A stretch of 64,000 bases of DNA from Ceratothoa steindachneri (Eukaryota; Arthropoda; Malacostraca; Isopoda; Cymothoidae). The stretch spans positions 15,035,239 through 15,099,238 of the forward strand of contig OZ018333.1 in the NCBI GenBank assembly GCA_963969495.1, given 5' to 3'. A model generated the notes under the pieces. The model was not told where the DNA came from. It did not search any database and saw only the letters and a program-made list of their open reading frames with translations. The position numbers and the translations under genes are program-made. Shown here piece after piece: positions 31,920 through 43,913 of this stretch. Every line of letters starts with the position of its first letter. The first letter of the stretch is position 1.

Positions 31920-34919
31920 TCAGGGCAGTCGCATGAACATGCGGCCTAAAAAAAGGTGAAATAAAGAGGAGGTGGCAAGCCTCCTCAAAAAGTAGAGTCG
32001 ACAAGTCTGTGTGCATGAACCCATCTCGAGTACAAAGGACATGGGGTAGCGACCCCGCCTGTCCCGGTACGTGGACAAGTAATATGCGCGAAGATCACCC
32101 AGAATGGGACATTCTACAAGAATGTGCCGAACAGCCTGAGGGATAAGGCAGTCTTCACAGTAGGGCACAGGCGAGCGCTCCATCAAATGGCGGTGCGTCT
32201 CGCGAGTGTGTCCCATTCGGAGAAGACAGAAAGCAACCTGAAGCCATCGCGGTATTGGGGGCTAGGTCCATGGGAAGAGTTGCGATGCAATAGCAAGTAA
32301 CTTCAACCGTTTCCCATCTTCTTTGAAAAGCCACCAAGAGGAAGCCTGCATTCCTGCCATGTATTTGGTGAGGAAGCGTGAATCGCTGGTCTGGTCACCC
32401 AGCCCTCACAGACTCTTTGGGTGCCCCATTCCACACAATTCCTACATTCCCAGGAAACTAGTACAAGATAATCTCGATATCCGCCCGGCTCGCCAAAACC
32501 GTAGCATAACAGATATTGCAAACCACGGGATGCTGAGATTCCAATGCCCCGAGAGAAACAAAGGCGCTTTGTGAGTCGCTATAAATCACAATATTGTCTC
32601 CGAACCGGGCACATTGCGTAATCTCCCGTGCTGAGTGGTGTATTGCAACCAGCTCGGCCATGAAGGCAGACGCAGTGCCTGCTCCAAGAAGGTCGAACGC
32701 AATACTCCCGGCGCTGTACAAGCTTTGGGAGCAGAGGCGCGGCAACAAATAGCCAAAGGTGGTAGCCTCAAGGCGGCATCCTGGGAACAACTGGGGGGCG
32801 CCACCGGCCCGAGAGCTATACCGAAAAAATCAAAGGAGTTTCCTAGCACTAAATCCAAAGTGATTAGGGTATGATTGGCGTCTCTCGGCGGAATAGGCAC
32901 CGTTGAAAACGGCTGCGGATGCAATGAGAGCTGTTGGCGATTGAGAGAGGCACGGGGAAAGTACGGAAGGCACCGGTCGCCAGGCGAGGCACGTGTGGTG
33001 GATCGAGTTCACCTTCCGCAATACACACTCAGCTGCTGATGCATAAAACTCACATCTGTAGTCGAGCTTCGAACGAACAAAGGATCATTAAAAATTAAGG
33101 CATTAGCCCTATCAGCGCTGAACATCAGGGAACGAAGAATATGCATGGCGGGGGTACAAGAGACCCTAAGGCTGCGAATATGAGCTTCCCGGTTGAGACA
33201 TCGTTCAAATATAAGACCAAGGAAAATGTGCGGAACACCACTTCCAGGTGCCCCCATTTAGAAACAAGTCCGGGTCAAAGTCGGAGCCGTGAATGGCGGC
33301 AGAAGTGCACCACCTTAGCTTGGCCAAAGAAAACCGAAACCTGTGCGCTTTGGCATAGCGAAAGACGCAGTTCAATGCCTGTTTGAGTCTACGCTCCAGA
33401 GTTGGCATCTGGTCAGCGCCAAAAGAGATTGAAAGGTTATCTACGTAGAACATAGCGAGAACATCATGCGGCAGCACCGAGGTGATGCCATTGATGGTCA
33501 GGGCAAAGAGTGTGAGACTGAGGACACTTTCCTGTGGGACACCCTCTTCCTGCTTCATTGGGCCGGAGAGGGCTTCCTCTACCCGTATGCGGAATCGACG
33601 ATCTCTCAAAAATTCACATATAAAGATTTGGGAGGTGGCACCTCGCCCCTATCGTGTGGAGATTCTCCATGATACAGCATCAGAGGCCTTCTCAAGATCG
33701 AAAAACATAAAGGCCATGCCTCACTCACCCAGGTGTCAAAGCATGGCCTACGGGACATCGTCCGGACCAGGGGCGGTGTCTGCGCACGAAGCGAGAGCGG
33801 AACGTAAACACTTAAGAGTAAACATGTCGTTTAATGCTTCTCCGACCAGTCGGTGGCCTTCCGCAAATCACGACGCGCAATTAATGCTGGGGGAGAATCA
33901 TCCCGGCTAGAGAATGCGGAGAAAGTGAGAACTTGCCCCGAATCATTTTGACTCTCTCCCACACCTCTGCTAGAGGGGGCTTCCCGTTAAGTGAAGACAC
34001 ATATGCCCGCCAAGAAGAGCGAGGGCGTGCTTCGAAATATACCGGAACCTAGCACTAGCCCAAAGAAATCGACAAACAATGAACTCGTTTGGGCGGCGCT
34101 TATAGTGCATGTAGGCATAACGCTTCTGTTTGAGGGCCGTCTCACACTCTGCTGACCACCACGGGAGTGGTCTGCGTGCATAACGGCCAGACCTTATAGG
34201 AATAGTAGTTAGGCATACGGCGATGAGATTGCCGGAGAACTCAACGGCCTCATCTACCGACCTAACTCCTGGAGTGATGCGCCAGCGCAAAGCAGCACCG
34301 GGGCAGGCTCTCGGGTGGCAGCAGCACAGAAAATGATATTTGAATTGGAAGGTGATCACAACCATTGAGGTCATCGACAACTCCCCATCCAAATTCAGGC
34401 TGTACATCCGGAGAGCATAAAGATAGATCGAGGCAGGAAAATGAAGCAGTTCTCGGGCAGTGATTCGTAAACTCATCCAATTTTCGGACCCCTATCTCCA
34501 GCTCGCCGAACAGATCGGCAAGGACTTGACCTTAGGGATTAATCAGATAGTCTCCCCAGAGGTGGTATCTACCATTCAGATATCCAACCAGGAGGAAAAG
34601 CCTTGGCAACCGTGCCACGGCCTGGTGGAGGCCCCACGTCGAAGTCAGCTGATGGCGGAATGTATGCAAAATAACTATACTTCCTATCCAGGTGTAGCTA
34701 CACAGCTACTGCCTGAAAGGAGGTATCTAAAACGGCGAAGAGAAGAATGGGTACATCATGGCGGGCGTAACTCTCACATCCTCCTGCCCTGCCTCCATCC
34801 CGTGGTGGTGCGGTCGCTAAACCCTTATATTCCGGGAGGATGGGCAGGGAGCATATGCCCAGCATGGTCTCCTGCAAAAAGATAGCTAACGGGGAACGGG
34901 AGGAGACGAGCTTCCACAT
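31920..34919 (-). pseudogene. I-1C ORF2, fragmented
   Basis: From 5' to 3' on the minus strand: endonuclease piece (34698-34919, LVSSRSPLAIFLQETMLGIC), a second piece with DEFTNHCPRTASFSCLDLSL (34262-34480), linker KQKRYAYMHYKRRPNEFIV (34000-34150), RT with GVPQESVLSLTLFALTINGI and AMFYVDNLSISFGA (33205-33609; YVDD changed to YVDN), thumb SIHHTCLAWRPV (32830-33021), RNase H with IVIYSDSQSAFVSLGAL (32458-32790) and a tail CEDCLIPQAVRHILVECPIL (31920-32216). Disrupted throughout. Confidence 0.82.
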
Positions 34920-35301
34920 CTCCTCCCCGTTGGCCCGGAGTCCGCGGAAATTCCATTGAAGGAATATGCACTCCAGGTCTAACTCAGAGACGCGGGGCCC
35001 GCTTTGAAGAGAAGACCCTCATGGGAATGGCCATACGCTTCCCCGAAGCATAATTCTAGGCAATGTTGGCCGAACAATGCGCTGAAGGCACTGTCGCCTT
35101 TGAAAACTTAATGGGGAAGGTTGCGCTCAATATGCAAGTCTTTTCCTCCCTCACCCTCAAAAACTTAGGCGAGCGCCCCGCTTCGGAGGTGGGGGGTCAT
35201 TTTTTCAAGTATCTACCATCCCTGAGCCACCCAGCCTACCACTGGGTGTGGGCGAAGGAACCGAAGCTCTTTTATTGCTGCCCTCCTTTCGGGGGGCAGT
35301 T

Positions 35302-37310
35302 TTAAGAACCCCGGAAGGTGTCCTGAACGAACCTCTTCAGGGGTGTTGCCTCCCCTGAGTGTAACGACTTGGCCGAGGCTCGTGGCCCTTTCGCCTTACG
35401 CGAAACGGATACACTGGAGGAAGGGAGGGAAGCCCTGGTTTTAGATTGGGCTCTGTGTGAACTCTTTGTGCCGCCAGCTTTACCACGGGAGCGCCCGGGG
35501 TGGATAGAACCTCCAGAAGAGTTCTGAATGGGCGCGGAAACGACTGTGCTCATAGGGCTGTAGGGGCCATGAGCCTCAACATTGAGGCATAGGACATCCT
35601 GGACAGCGCCAGGCACGCCAGGACCAAGTCCTTAGCCTCACGAAATGAGAGACGATCCTGAGTTTGAACGGCCAGGATTTCCTTCTCAAGGAGATACGCA
35701 GGTGCGGCTCTCCACAATTGACACATTTGGCCAGAGACAATTTTGATTTATCGTGTGCGGCCTTGGAGCAACTTACACAGACTTTGGGTAACCCTGACTT
35801 TGCAGGTCGACAGGAGCGATTAGTATGGCTGAATCTGTGACAGTAATAGCACCTCCACGGCAGTGGCAAGAATGCCTTCACGCGGTAGCGATACCAACCG
35901 GCACGCACCGACTCAGGGAGCTTGTTACAGACGAACGTGACGAAGAGTATAGAGGTGAGTCTCGAGGCCCCTCCCTGTTTTCTCAACACATGTTCTACCT
36001 TGACCTTGACGTCATCTATGGAGTAGTCCACGATTTCCCTCACATAAACTACTCCTTTCATGAACTCCATGGTAGAGTGCGGCGTCACACCAACAAGTGT
36101 CCAAATTGCACTAATCATGGCCGCTTCGGAGGGATTTGACGCATTCGCCAAAGGCTCCCGTCTCAAAACGGGTTACCTTCTGCTCTCTACCATTCACACT
36201 ATCTAGAGCTCTCCTCTGATGGCTCATGTTGCCCTTAGACAGCATGCTGCCATCAGTGGAGCGAATAACAAGAAAACGCTTGAAGCCAGCGAGCTCAAAA
36301 ACTCCAATTAGCCTCTGAATGAGGGGCTCCGATGTAATCGAGGCTCCGCTCTGCATAGTTCTCGTCTTTGTCTGGGACTCCCCAAACAGGGGACTAACAG
36401 GGCCAGACGTGCTGATCTTGGCTTGGTAGCTTACCGAAATGGCAGCGGCCCCGTCCGTCCCCGCCGATGGAGAGCAGCCCCGAGTCTTCTTAGTTTTTTC
36501 CTGTTCTTTTTCTTTTTAGGAAAGGACGGCGTGGAATGAACCTGCTTCTCCCCTCCGCCGGTAGCAGCCCCTAGGCCAGAAGGACCGGACTCAGCAAGAT
36601 CCTTCTCTGGGATGGAGAAGGTCTTGGCTTTCAAAGGGGCACCAGCCGGGGGATGGGAGATCCCTCCTCTTCTTGTACAGTCTTGGACTTGGAGACCCGA
36701 GCCGTATGAGGAGAACCTTGCACAAGGGCAGACTCAAGTTCAGTGCTTGGCACCAAGCCCAGGTTTGCTCCCATGGAAGGCCCTACCATCTGGGGTTGGG
36801 TTGCCTTCGAGACCATGACCATCTCAGGCGGGCTACCATGGGGCCATCCTCCCCAGGACATCACAGATCCCATTGGTCAGTGTGTCCTTTGTCAGGGAGG
36901 AGAGGGGGGCATGTATGGCGCCCCCCTCTAAGCTCATTATACGAGCTTGCAAGTCTTTAGAAGGAAGAGGCTGATGGGGTCTATCTTCCCTCCTCTCACA
37001 AAGGGGTTTGGTTCTATTGTGCCAATCCCACCGAGAGCGGGCGATTATAGGCTGCCTGCCTTTCTTGGCAGTCCCCTTAGAAAGTAAAGGGAGTACTGCT
37101 GCACCCGAGGGCAACTCCAGAGAAGAGGGTAAAGGGGAGTCCCTACACCCATATGCAAAGGAGAGGAGGAAGCCTCGTGTCTAGTTGAAGCGTTTTGTAG
37201 GGTCTCCTGCAAAAGCAGAAGGGGGAGGGGACCACCAGTTTCTCGGAGGTACATTGTTGGTGAAGGGGGAATATAAGGGAAATAATTATTTTTCTCATTC
37301 ATGGGCATGG
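35302..37310 (-). pseudogene. I-1C ORF1, fragmented zinc-knuckle protein
   Basis: A start equivalent to I-1A (MPMNEKNNYFPYIPPSP) lies at about 37303. Later frames hold Lys-rich KKKKNRKKLRR (36431-36634), GFKRFLVIRSTDGSMLSKGN (36111-36356), and 35576-36166 with RCYYCHRFSHTNRSC, VCVSCSKAAHDKSK and KCVNCGEPH. The second knuckle keeps its Cys pair (CVSC), lost in I-1A (CVNF), so this copy is informative about the ancestral protein. Confidence 0.8.
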
Positions 37311-37797
37311 TGACCTTGGTCTTTTTGCGGTATGTAAACACTAATCACCCCCCACAGTAGCCTGCTCTGCAAGGAGTGAACATGGAGCCGGCAGACCCAG
37401 CTCCACTATTTAGGACCATACCTTTCTGCCCAGTGGCCAGGCAGCCCTTCCGCATGGCAGCTCCATCTGACATAAAATTGAAGAGTGAGAGATAGGGGTA
37501 TGTGAGGAAGGTGTGGGTGGGGCTGAAGCAGGTTGTTAAAAGCCCACCACCAAACCGGAGCTCAGTGCTGAGTGGTCATTGTCACCTCCCCTAACAGTCC
37601 TGATCCAGGATGGATGTGTGAGAGGAAGCTGGTCGCCGTCTACCCTGTGAAATTAGAGGCTGACCAGTGTTGTGAGAGAGGTTCTATGCAGGCTGTCTGA
37701 ACAAAGGAGAAGAGAAAAAGCTGGGGCCATACAAGGTGCTGATTCTCGTCAGCACAGTGGCCAGGAAGGCAAATCAACACACCCCATAAGGGGATAT
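37311..37797 (-). promoter_or_regulatory. I-1C 5' UTR
   Basis: Similar to the I-1A 5' UTR over its length ('gtagcctgctctgcaaggagtg', 'aagcaggttgttaaaa', 'ctaccctgtgaaattagagg', 'ggaaggcaaatc'). The 5' terminus reads CCCCTTATGGGG on the minus strand, a perfect 4-bp stem where I-1A has CCCT...AGGG. The start-proximal hairpin is weaker than in I-1A. Confidence 0.75.
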
Positions 37798-37805
37798 GAT
37801 TAAAA

Positions 37806-38080
37806 AAAATCTTCTTTGATCTTCTGAGCTGAGATTTCTTTACGAGCATCTGTATATAAATAAAATATAATTTAAATATTTAAAATTTTACTCAATTATA
37901 ATGATTAATTTTAAGTACCGAGCACAAAGAACTATGTGACACAATTATTGCATACAAATTATGAATAATTAATTATAATGTTAATATTTGAAGTCACCAT
38001 TTCAACATCTACATATATCAAAGCATCTTCACAGATTCTTTTTTATTGCTCTCTCCACAACTATCATAAAAAATCTTAAG
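37806..38080 (-). pseudogene. Disrupted copy of the zinc-finger gene exon A and its upstream intron
   Basis: Minus strand 37806-37852 reads DARKEISAQKIKEDFF, matching DDYKVIPAQKIKEEFF of the exon at 44421-44565, with an acceptor TATATACAG at the same point. Upstream intron similarity extends to about 38080 ('aattataatgattaatt', 'tttcaacatc', 'acaactatcat'). The exon is cut short after DFF by the I-1C insertion. The part expected on the other side of I-1C (31600-31694) is only weakly similar, so it may have been lost. Confidence 0.68.
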
Positions 38081-38259
38081 GGCAAACTTAGGAATTCTGT
38101 GGCAGAAAACCAACCAAATGGAGGAGTTACTGTTATACTGAAGAAAGAGTTGAGGATCTGGTTGATTCAATAGAAGAGTTTACAGGCCAAAATACACAAG
38201 ACACAGCTTAAATAATATATATCAGTACTAATAATTTGTTATCTATAAGGTCCATGGAA

Positions 38260-40185
38260 CTTCTAACAAGGTACCCTCTACTGATAAGGAAGCTGAAAGA
38301 AGTGTGGCAATGTTGTGTTTACAGGTATCCTTCCCAGGATAGGTACAGCGAATGTTTTTTATGGAAGAGCATCCTATATTAACAACTCTCTTAAGGTTCT
38401 TCACCAGCTAGAGGGATCGATTTATGGGATGATTTCTACATACAAATGGGACTATTCTGGCAAGACAGTCTTCATCTAGAAGAATAATTAATAATTCAAT
38501 TGCAAAATTTCAGGCAGAACAGCATTAGAGAGTAGAGGACACATAGAGATTGGCTCCCTATGCTGTAATAATAATGTACTCTTTCGAAAAATAAATTTAC
38601 ATGTCTACTACTGTAATGTGCATAGTATTTGAAATAAGCTCACCAAATTTAAATGTTTAGTGCCCTTACGAAGCTTTGATATTATAGCAATAATGGAATC
38701 ATGGGTGGAGACATCTAAGAGAAACTATATCAGCAAATTGCACTACTAGAGTATAAGCAAGTTAATAAAGACTGTATACATGAACAGGGTGGAAGAGTAA
38801 AACTGTACAACAAAAAATCATATAAGTTTAACAGGAAATTTAAATTGACTGTTCCAAAGAAGTTTAGGTAATATGAGCCAAAATAAATTGAATGGTTTTC
38901 CAATTAATATCTTTGCAGTGTATAGACCCTCACCACAACAGGAATTATATAACATTGAAGGAAGTAACATTGAAGATAATTGCACTTTATTAATTAGAGA
39001 TTTAAATTGTAGAAATATTAACTATGAAGTATTTAAATCAGGCACGGAGGGGCAGATGCTATTGGGAGTTCATGGAAGAAAACTATTTAACACAATTAAA
39101 CAATAAACCAATCCAAGGGGAAAATATCCTTGATATAATTCTAACTAACAATGTTAATTTTATCTTGGGTATTACTATTGGAGAAGGTATAGCTTCCAGC
39201 GATCAAAAATCAATACAGTTCAATATTAATATAAATCATAACAAGGAAAATAATATTAAAGTGCCAAATTTGAAATGTGCAGACTTTAATGGCTCCATCC
39301 CCCAGTTTAGAGATATCAAGTGGGACTCAATATTTGGAAATATTAATCAGTCTCCTAGTCCTTTTTCATTGAGCATTTAGGAGAATTAGATGAGCAATTC
39401 ATTTCAAGAAAAAACAAATGAAATACCTCAAGTAAACTAAAATGGTGGAACCATGATATTAAAGTCAATTTGAAGGATAGGAACTGTGCATACAAGCATA
39501 ACTCATGGGAAGAAAAAAATCTAATTTACTTAGCCATCCGAAGGGAATGCCAGAGGGAAATATGAAGCACTAAAAGAAAATATGAAATTAAACTTGCCAA
39601 ATAAAGTAAGTATAACCATAAGATGTTTTTGATCATATATCCAATAGAAACCAAATAAAGGAAACAATAAGACCTATCTAAAATGAAAATAACAGTTTTG
39701 GATATAGAAAAGGTGGCCAATATATTTACTTTTTTGCATTGATATTTATAAAGGAAGATGAGCTTAATATACAATGAATGAACCATGTGATAAACTCTAA
39801 CGAGCATAATCTTTGAAGCTATATTGAATTCTTTGAAGCAGAAATAGATTTTTATATCAGTAAGTTGAACTCCAGTAAATCACCAGGTCCTGATTTAATC
39901 TAGTTGGTGCGTTTAAAAGAAATTTGAAATTTGTTAGTGGGACCGCTAACAAAATTCTTTAATGTTTAGAAGAAGATGTCGTGGCATTAGATTTTAGGCT
40001 AGGGAATCTAAATCTTATTTTTAAGAAGGGAAATAGAAACTTCTGACCAATTATCGACCTATAAGTTTAAAATCCATTGTGGGTAAATTAATGGAATCCA
40101 TCATTCGCGATATTTTGCAATATTAAAATTCCAGTGATAGCTCTTAGAAATTAGTCTCATGACATGCATAACAATATATTTTTAC
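38260..40185 (+). mobile_element. CR1-clade LINE, copy D, heavily decayed, plus strand
   Basis: Plus-strand order: end of an SGNH ORF1 (ILPRIGTANVFYGRASYINN, 38330-38400; a decayed 'DGLHLN' region to 38500), endonuclease start (NVHSI.NKLTKFKCLVPL, DIIAIMESWVETSKRNYIS; 38620-38740), endonuclease (FAVYRPSPQQELYN, NKPIQGENILDIILTNN, IASSDQKSIQF; 38873-39260), linker, and RT start (SPGPDLI, LIFKKGNRNF, IIDL, SIVGKLMESII-like) ending near 40185. Many stops. Same overall design as the intact CR1 at 55769-60810 but far older. It lies in the duplicated exon region. Confidence 0.75.
38873..39380 (+). pseudogene. CR1 copy D endonuclease fragment
   Basis: Two overlapping frames. The first has NIFAVYRPSPQQELYN and CTLLIRDLNCRNINYEVFKS (the GDFN block, here RDLN, with Gly lost). 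The second has NKPIQGENILDIILTNNVNF, ITIGEGIASSDQKSIQFNIN (SDQ in place of SDH). Both catalytic motifs are mutated. Recognisable only by comparison with copy B and the intact CR1. Confidence 0.72.
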
Positions 40186-40419
40186 TTTCTATGTTGATGT
40201 TATTTATTGCAGTTTTAGACTCTACTATATATCATTTCTGTAACACTATTTTAGCTATAATTTTAAACCTTATGTAAATGTATATTAATGATTATTTTTG
40301 TTGAATAGCCAATGCAAATATTAGAAATAAAGGATTTATTATTATTATTATACTGTGTTTCATGCACTATCACATAAGTTATTCCATTTGATCAAATCTT
40401 TCTCACAACAAAAGAGCTT
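40186..40419. other. Possible LINE 3' end with (ATT)n
   Basis: The sequence ends AATAAAGGATTTATTATTATTATTATAC near 40326-40352. A polyadenylation-like signal followed by an ATT repeat is seen at the 3' ends of some non-LTR elements. No coding region is attached. Low confidence. Confidence 0.35.
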
Positions 40420-41067
40420 TTAACCCCTTCTGCACAAGTCTGTGGCGCTTGCATACGGTGCTGTATACAACATTTTATTTAAATTTAAATTTGGTATTTA
40501 TTGCATTATTCATATTATGTTTAAATTTTGCCTATTCTTATGATGTTTGTTTATGTTGAGAATATCTTAAAAAAAAAAATGACCTATTGCTTACTCACCT
40601 AAATGCAATGTTTATTTAGTAGGCCTACTATGAAATATTTTGAAATTTTCAACTGAGCATAGGCCTGGTGAATCAGGCCAACCAATACTCTCCATGGATT
40701 GGAAGTCAATATCTTTATAATTATCACAATCGCTTGAAGACATCAAAATATACAATAAAATTAAAAGTTTATGCTATATATATTATGCAATCAATCACAA
40801 GTAATTTCCAAATGGCATAGAAGATGGTTTCACCTTGAGGGGATAAACAAACCCCGCCTAAAAAGTGTCTTTATTGGTCAGTTGAGAATGATGTCATTAT
40901 AAGACAGACACTTTGAGTAATGCTCAGGAATGTTCATAGCATACTCCGGCAAAATTACAAAACAAAAAACAATCATTTATTTCTTCATGATAACCCTTTC
41001 GTCATCGAATACATGCGCAACAGTAGGCATGACGAAAGCAGTTTCATCATCATAGTGAAGGGGTTAA
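40420..41067. mobile_element. Putative piggyBac-like MITE with TTAA target duplication
   Basis: TTAA at 40420-40423 is followed by CCCCTTC; at the other end GAAGGGG is followed by TTAA at 41064-41067. A 7-bp terminal inverted repeat inside a TTAA duplication is the hallmark of piggyBac-group elements. The interior (640 bp) has no transposase but has an internal inverted repeat TTTCGTCAT / ATGACGAAA near 40997-41040. It interrupts the gypsy integrase remnant on its right. The repeats are short, so the call is tentative. Confidence 0.5.
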
Positions 41068-41910
41068 ATTCCAAATTCAATTTATCCAAATTCAGTCTAC
41101 CTTTTACTTCAATCACTTTCAGCACTTTATCCCCAAAGGAATTTTCAAATCTTTCATTCTCTTTTCTACATAACTCACAATTGCTTTCACTAAGTCCCAT
41201 GTGTGGCCAAACCATTCTCTAAAAATTTATCAAATATTTACATGGTGACATTTCTATCATGTATTGCATTGTCCATTTTACAACAAAAGTACTCTTCCTA
41301 AACATTCATCCCATTCTCTCTCATCTTTCACCATTAATCATAACATCTCACTCGAGGTTCTTATAGTTCTTTTAGCCGAACCATTTCCGATAGGTACATA
41401 TCGTATTGTTCACACACGATCAATCCCCCATTCACTCAACATCTCCTCAAAACCATGCCATACAAACTCATGTCCATCTTCACTCAACATCATGCACACT
41501 TAAACATATGCACATTGGCAATAGTCTCTCACTCAATACTCTAGCAACACTCAAATATAATTTATTCATCACAGGTGTGACATACCCAAATTTAATCTCA
41601 TAATCCACCATCATCACTATTCCTACATACCCTCTCATTGATGTCAGAAGATACACACAATCAATCGTTACAATTTCAAAAGGTACATTCACACTTAACT
41701 TTAATACTAGTGGGGCACATACATTCTCTGAAAATTTCCTTTCTGGCAGACTTCACATGTAGTCACTACATCCATGAGAATCTTTCTCAGAAAGGGACTA
41801 ATAAACTTCCACAATTTATTTTGACCCATATGTCCAAATCTGTCACGCACAATCTTCACTATTCCAATTGTACTTAACACAGAAAACACCAAGATATATA
41901 CATCACACAA
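41068..41910 (-). pseudogene. Ty3/gypsy integrase remnant
   Basis: Minus-strand frame 41707-41910 has GHMGQNKLWKFISPFLRKIL then VVTTCEVCQKGNF, an H2C2 zinc-binding integrase N-terminus (H...CxxC). Frame 41480-41692 has FEIVTIDCVYLLTSMRGYVG and VMMVDYEIKFGYVTPVMNK, the integrase core with the first Asp. Further down, MGLSESNCELCRKENERF and LKVIEVKGRLNLDKLNLEF (41070-41215) look like the C-terminal pol region. Stops between. No LTRs found. Confidence 0.7.
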
Positions 41911-42494
41911 AATACACTAAGCTTTATAAGTAAAGTGGTAAACCAATTATGATGGAATGCTTGCCAAGAATAAAAGAAAAAAAGAATACTGGTATAATTA
42001 TATGTTTTGTGCCAATAAAAATATGTTCAATGAAATAATCTTAAGATTCGTGAAAACATGAAATCAATTAGAAGCCAGACATGACCTCTATCAAATGAAT
42101 GGAGTAGACCTGAATATAGGAAATATAAAACTTAGAGAAATAATAGAATTGTATTGTATTGTATTTACAAAGAGAGTAAGAGGTGGGGAGGAGTAATGAA
42201 GAGAGGGGAGGGTAAAAGAAAGAGAAAAAGAAGGAAGTAGTAGAAATGAAAGATGCCCAGTGAGCAGCCTTCTCCATTGTCTGATAAGGGTGTAACACTG
42301 TGGGATCATTTTTATTTCAGGATCTTTTTATTTTGTTATTTTTTTATTATTTGTTGACTTTTTTTCCTAAACTTGTTTGTCCCATTACAGGCTCTTTTTA
42401 TCAATTTGTTTTGTCATTCTCTTTTTCATTATTCAAGCTATTTGTATTTTGGAATAGGTGCGCCATTCTGGTGTTGGGAAGGTAGTTTTTGAAT
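41911..42494. other. Spacer with TTGTATTG repeats, no gene recognised
   Basis: 42140-42170 contains 'attgtattgtattgtatt', and 42300-42480 is T-rich. This could be the 3' tail of the LINE fragment that follows (42495-42785, minus). No other feature. Confidence 0.35.
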
Positions 42495-42785
42495 CTACTT
42501 CCTTCTGCTTCCGATTGCTTCACGTAGGCTTCTCGAATTCTGGAAGTCTTGCCACCTGACATTGTTGATGAACCGGAGTCCTCGACTTTGCACCCAGTGA
42601 AGCATTGACATGTTCTTTGATGATGCCTCTACGAGCAGTATAGCAGGATACACCAGTTTAGATCTAACTGGCCTGGTATATAATTTCTGCTTATTTGCAC
42701 AGTTAGGGTTTCTAAATTGTTGAATCTTCTCTAGTTCCTTGTTTGCGTGTCCAATCCTTGTGCCAATGTGTCGGCTCATGCCCAT
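42495..42785 (-). pseudogene. LINE ORF2 C-terminal fragment of a different family
   Basis: A 96-codon frame: RIGHANKELEKIQQFRNPN, TRPVRSKLVYPAILLVEASS, NMSMLHWVQSRGLRFINNVR. The pattern 'K..LY..lvRp.l.Yp...l..as..n...lq.vQn.aLRfi' is the post-thumb region of a non-LTR RT, unlike the I-1, I-2 or CR1 versions here. No RT core is attached. Confidence 0.6.
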
Positions 42786-42789
42786 GCTG

Positions 42790-43255
42790 GCAAAATAATG
42801 GGTTTGTATTGTAGTTCAGCCTATATGAAGTGTCCTTTTAATTGCTCTTCAAGAGCAAATTTTTCTTCTTTGTATCTATCAGTAACTAAATCATGCATGT
42901 TGTCTTTATCAAGACAAATCTTGAATTTCTTAGCCATTTCTTCTATAGGTTGTGCATAGCTGGCTTTCCAAACATTGATAAAGGCATAGAATTTTTTACA
43001 GGTAACTCAATTATGATATTCTAATATCTTGCTGATTTGATTAGTTTGAATACTTCTGGAAGCATTAGATTTTGACAACTAAAGCATTTGCTTCTTTTCT
43101 TCCAGCAATTTTAGTATTTCAGGATGTAATTGACTCAAGTGTCTTTTCAAATTATATGCTCTTGAAGAGACATCTGGCTTTTTGGTTTGAGGTTTTGCCA
43201 TTTTAGTAGCTCCACACATTGAAATATTTCCTGAAGCATCAGAAACTTCACAAAC
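42790..43255 (-). pseudogene. BED-finger-like fragment, possibly hAT-derived
   Basis: On the minus strand, near 43250, the frame reads VCEVSDASGNISMCGATKM, DVSSRAYNLKRHLSQLHPEI, LKLLEEKKQML and stops at 43080. The 'NLKRHLSQLHPE' part is typical of BED zinc fingers found at hAT transposase N-termini and in derived host genes. Further down (42960-42830) a frame reads MAKKFKICLDKDNMHDLVTD. No transposase catalytic domain is present. Function and origin uncertain. Confidence 0.4.
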
Positions 43256-43259
43256 ACAA

Positions 43260-43800
43260 ATATAGTTTATTATCTGAACTCTCAGTAAAATACTTGAATA
43301 TATCAGACTTATTAAGGGTCATGGACTAATAATTGCAATTAAAGAATTAATATATTACAAAGAATCTGAAAATAATAAAAAAATGAAATTTAGCAATACA
43401 GGTAATTGGCTAAAAGATTAAAACAATTCAGAAGTCCCAATCTTATTAGGAATTATTTAGTTAGTTACCTAGATGCATAGGATAGTTAGTAATTTAATCT
43501 AATTAAATAAGGACCTATCTATAGCTATACAGGTAAACTATGTAAATCTAGTTAGCATAAAAGAATTTGAACCAAAGTCTACAAATTACAATATAAATAC
43601 AATATTGCCAATATGTATTAAAATATTGCCTGGAGCCAGAACAAGGATCCGTGATTTCAAGGTTACTGGGTCCGCCTGGGACTCCCATTCAGTAAAATTC
43701 CCTGGCTCCAAAACCCTGTTTTTTTTCACTAATTATTATGGCCCTGACTGTACACTATTATTCTCTAAGTTGAAAATAGATAAAATGATATAATTTACCA
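43260..43800. other. Intronic spacer
   Basis: No gene seen in 43260-43720. From 43725 the sequence is similar to 30385-30480 ('cattattatctaagttgaaaat', 'ccttggcaagtgtc'), marking the proximal edge of the exon duplication. Confidence 0.5.
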
Positions 43801-43913
43801 TTTTATATTAGTCCTTGGCAAGTGTCATAAAATTTAACCCACATTTCTGTCTTTTCATTGCATAAAAATTTATTATTAAACTTGGTACTACAAATTGAAA
43901 TGGGAAAATTTAC

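Larger units (their letters stand above)
31703..37797 (-). mobile_element. I-clade LINE copy I-1C, near full length but decayed
   Basis: Colinear with I-1A from the 3' tail (GAGCCCATCTGGCGACT at 31718; poly-T 31703-31714, interrupted) to the 5' UTR ending 'ccccataagggg' at 37793. It contains C-terminal zinc-like tail, RNase H, RT, endonuclease, zinc-knuckle ORF1 and 5' UTR in order. Many frameshifts, stops and internal deletions (for example between 32880 and 33000) make it older than I-1A and I-1B. Its 5' flank (37806 on) is homologous to a zinc-finger gene exon at 44515, so it inserted in a coding exon copy. Confidence 0.88.
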
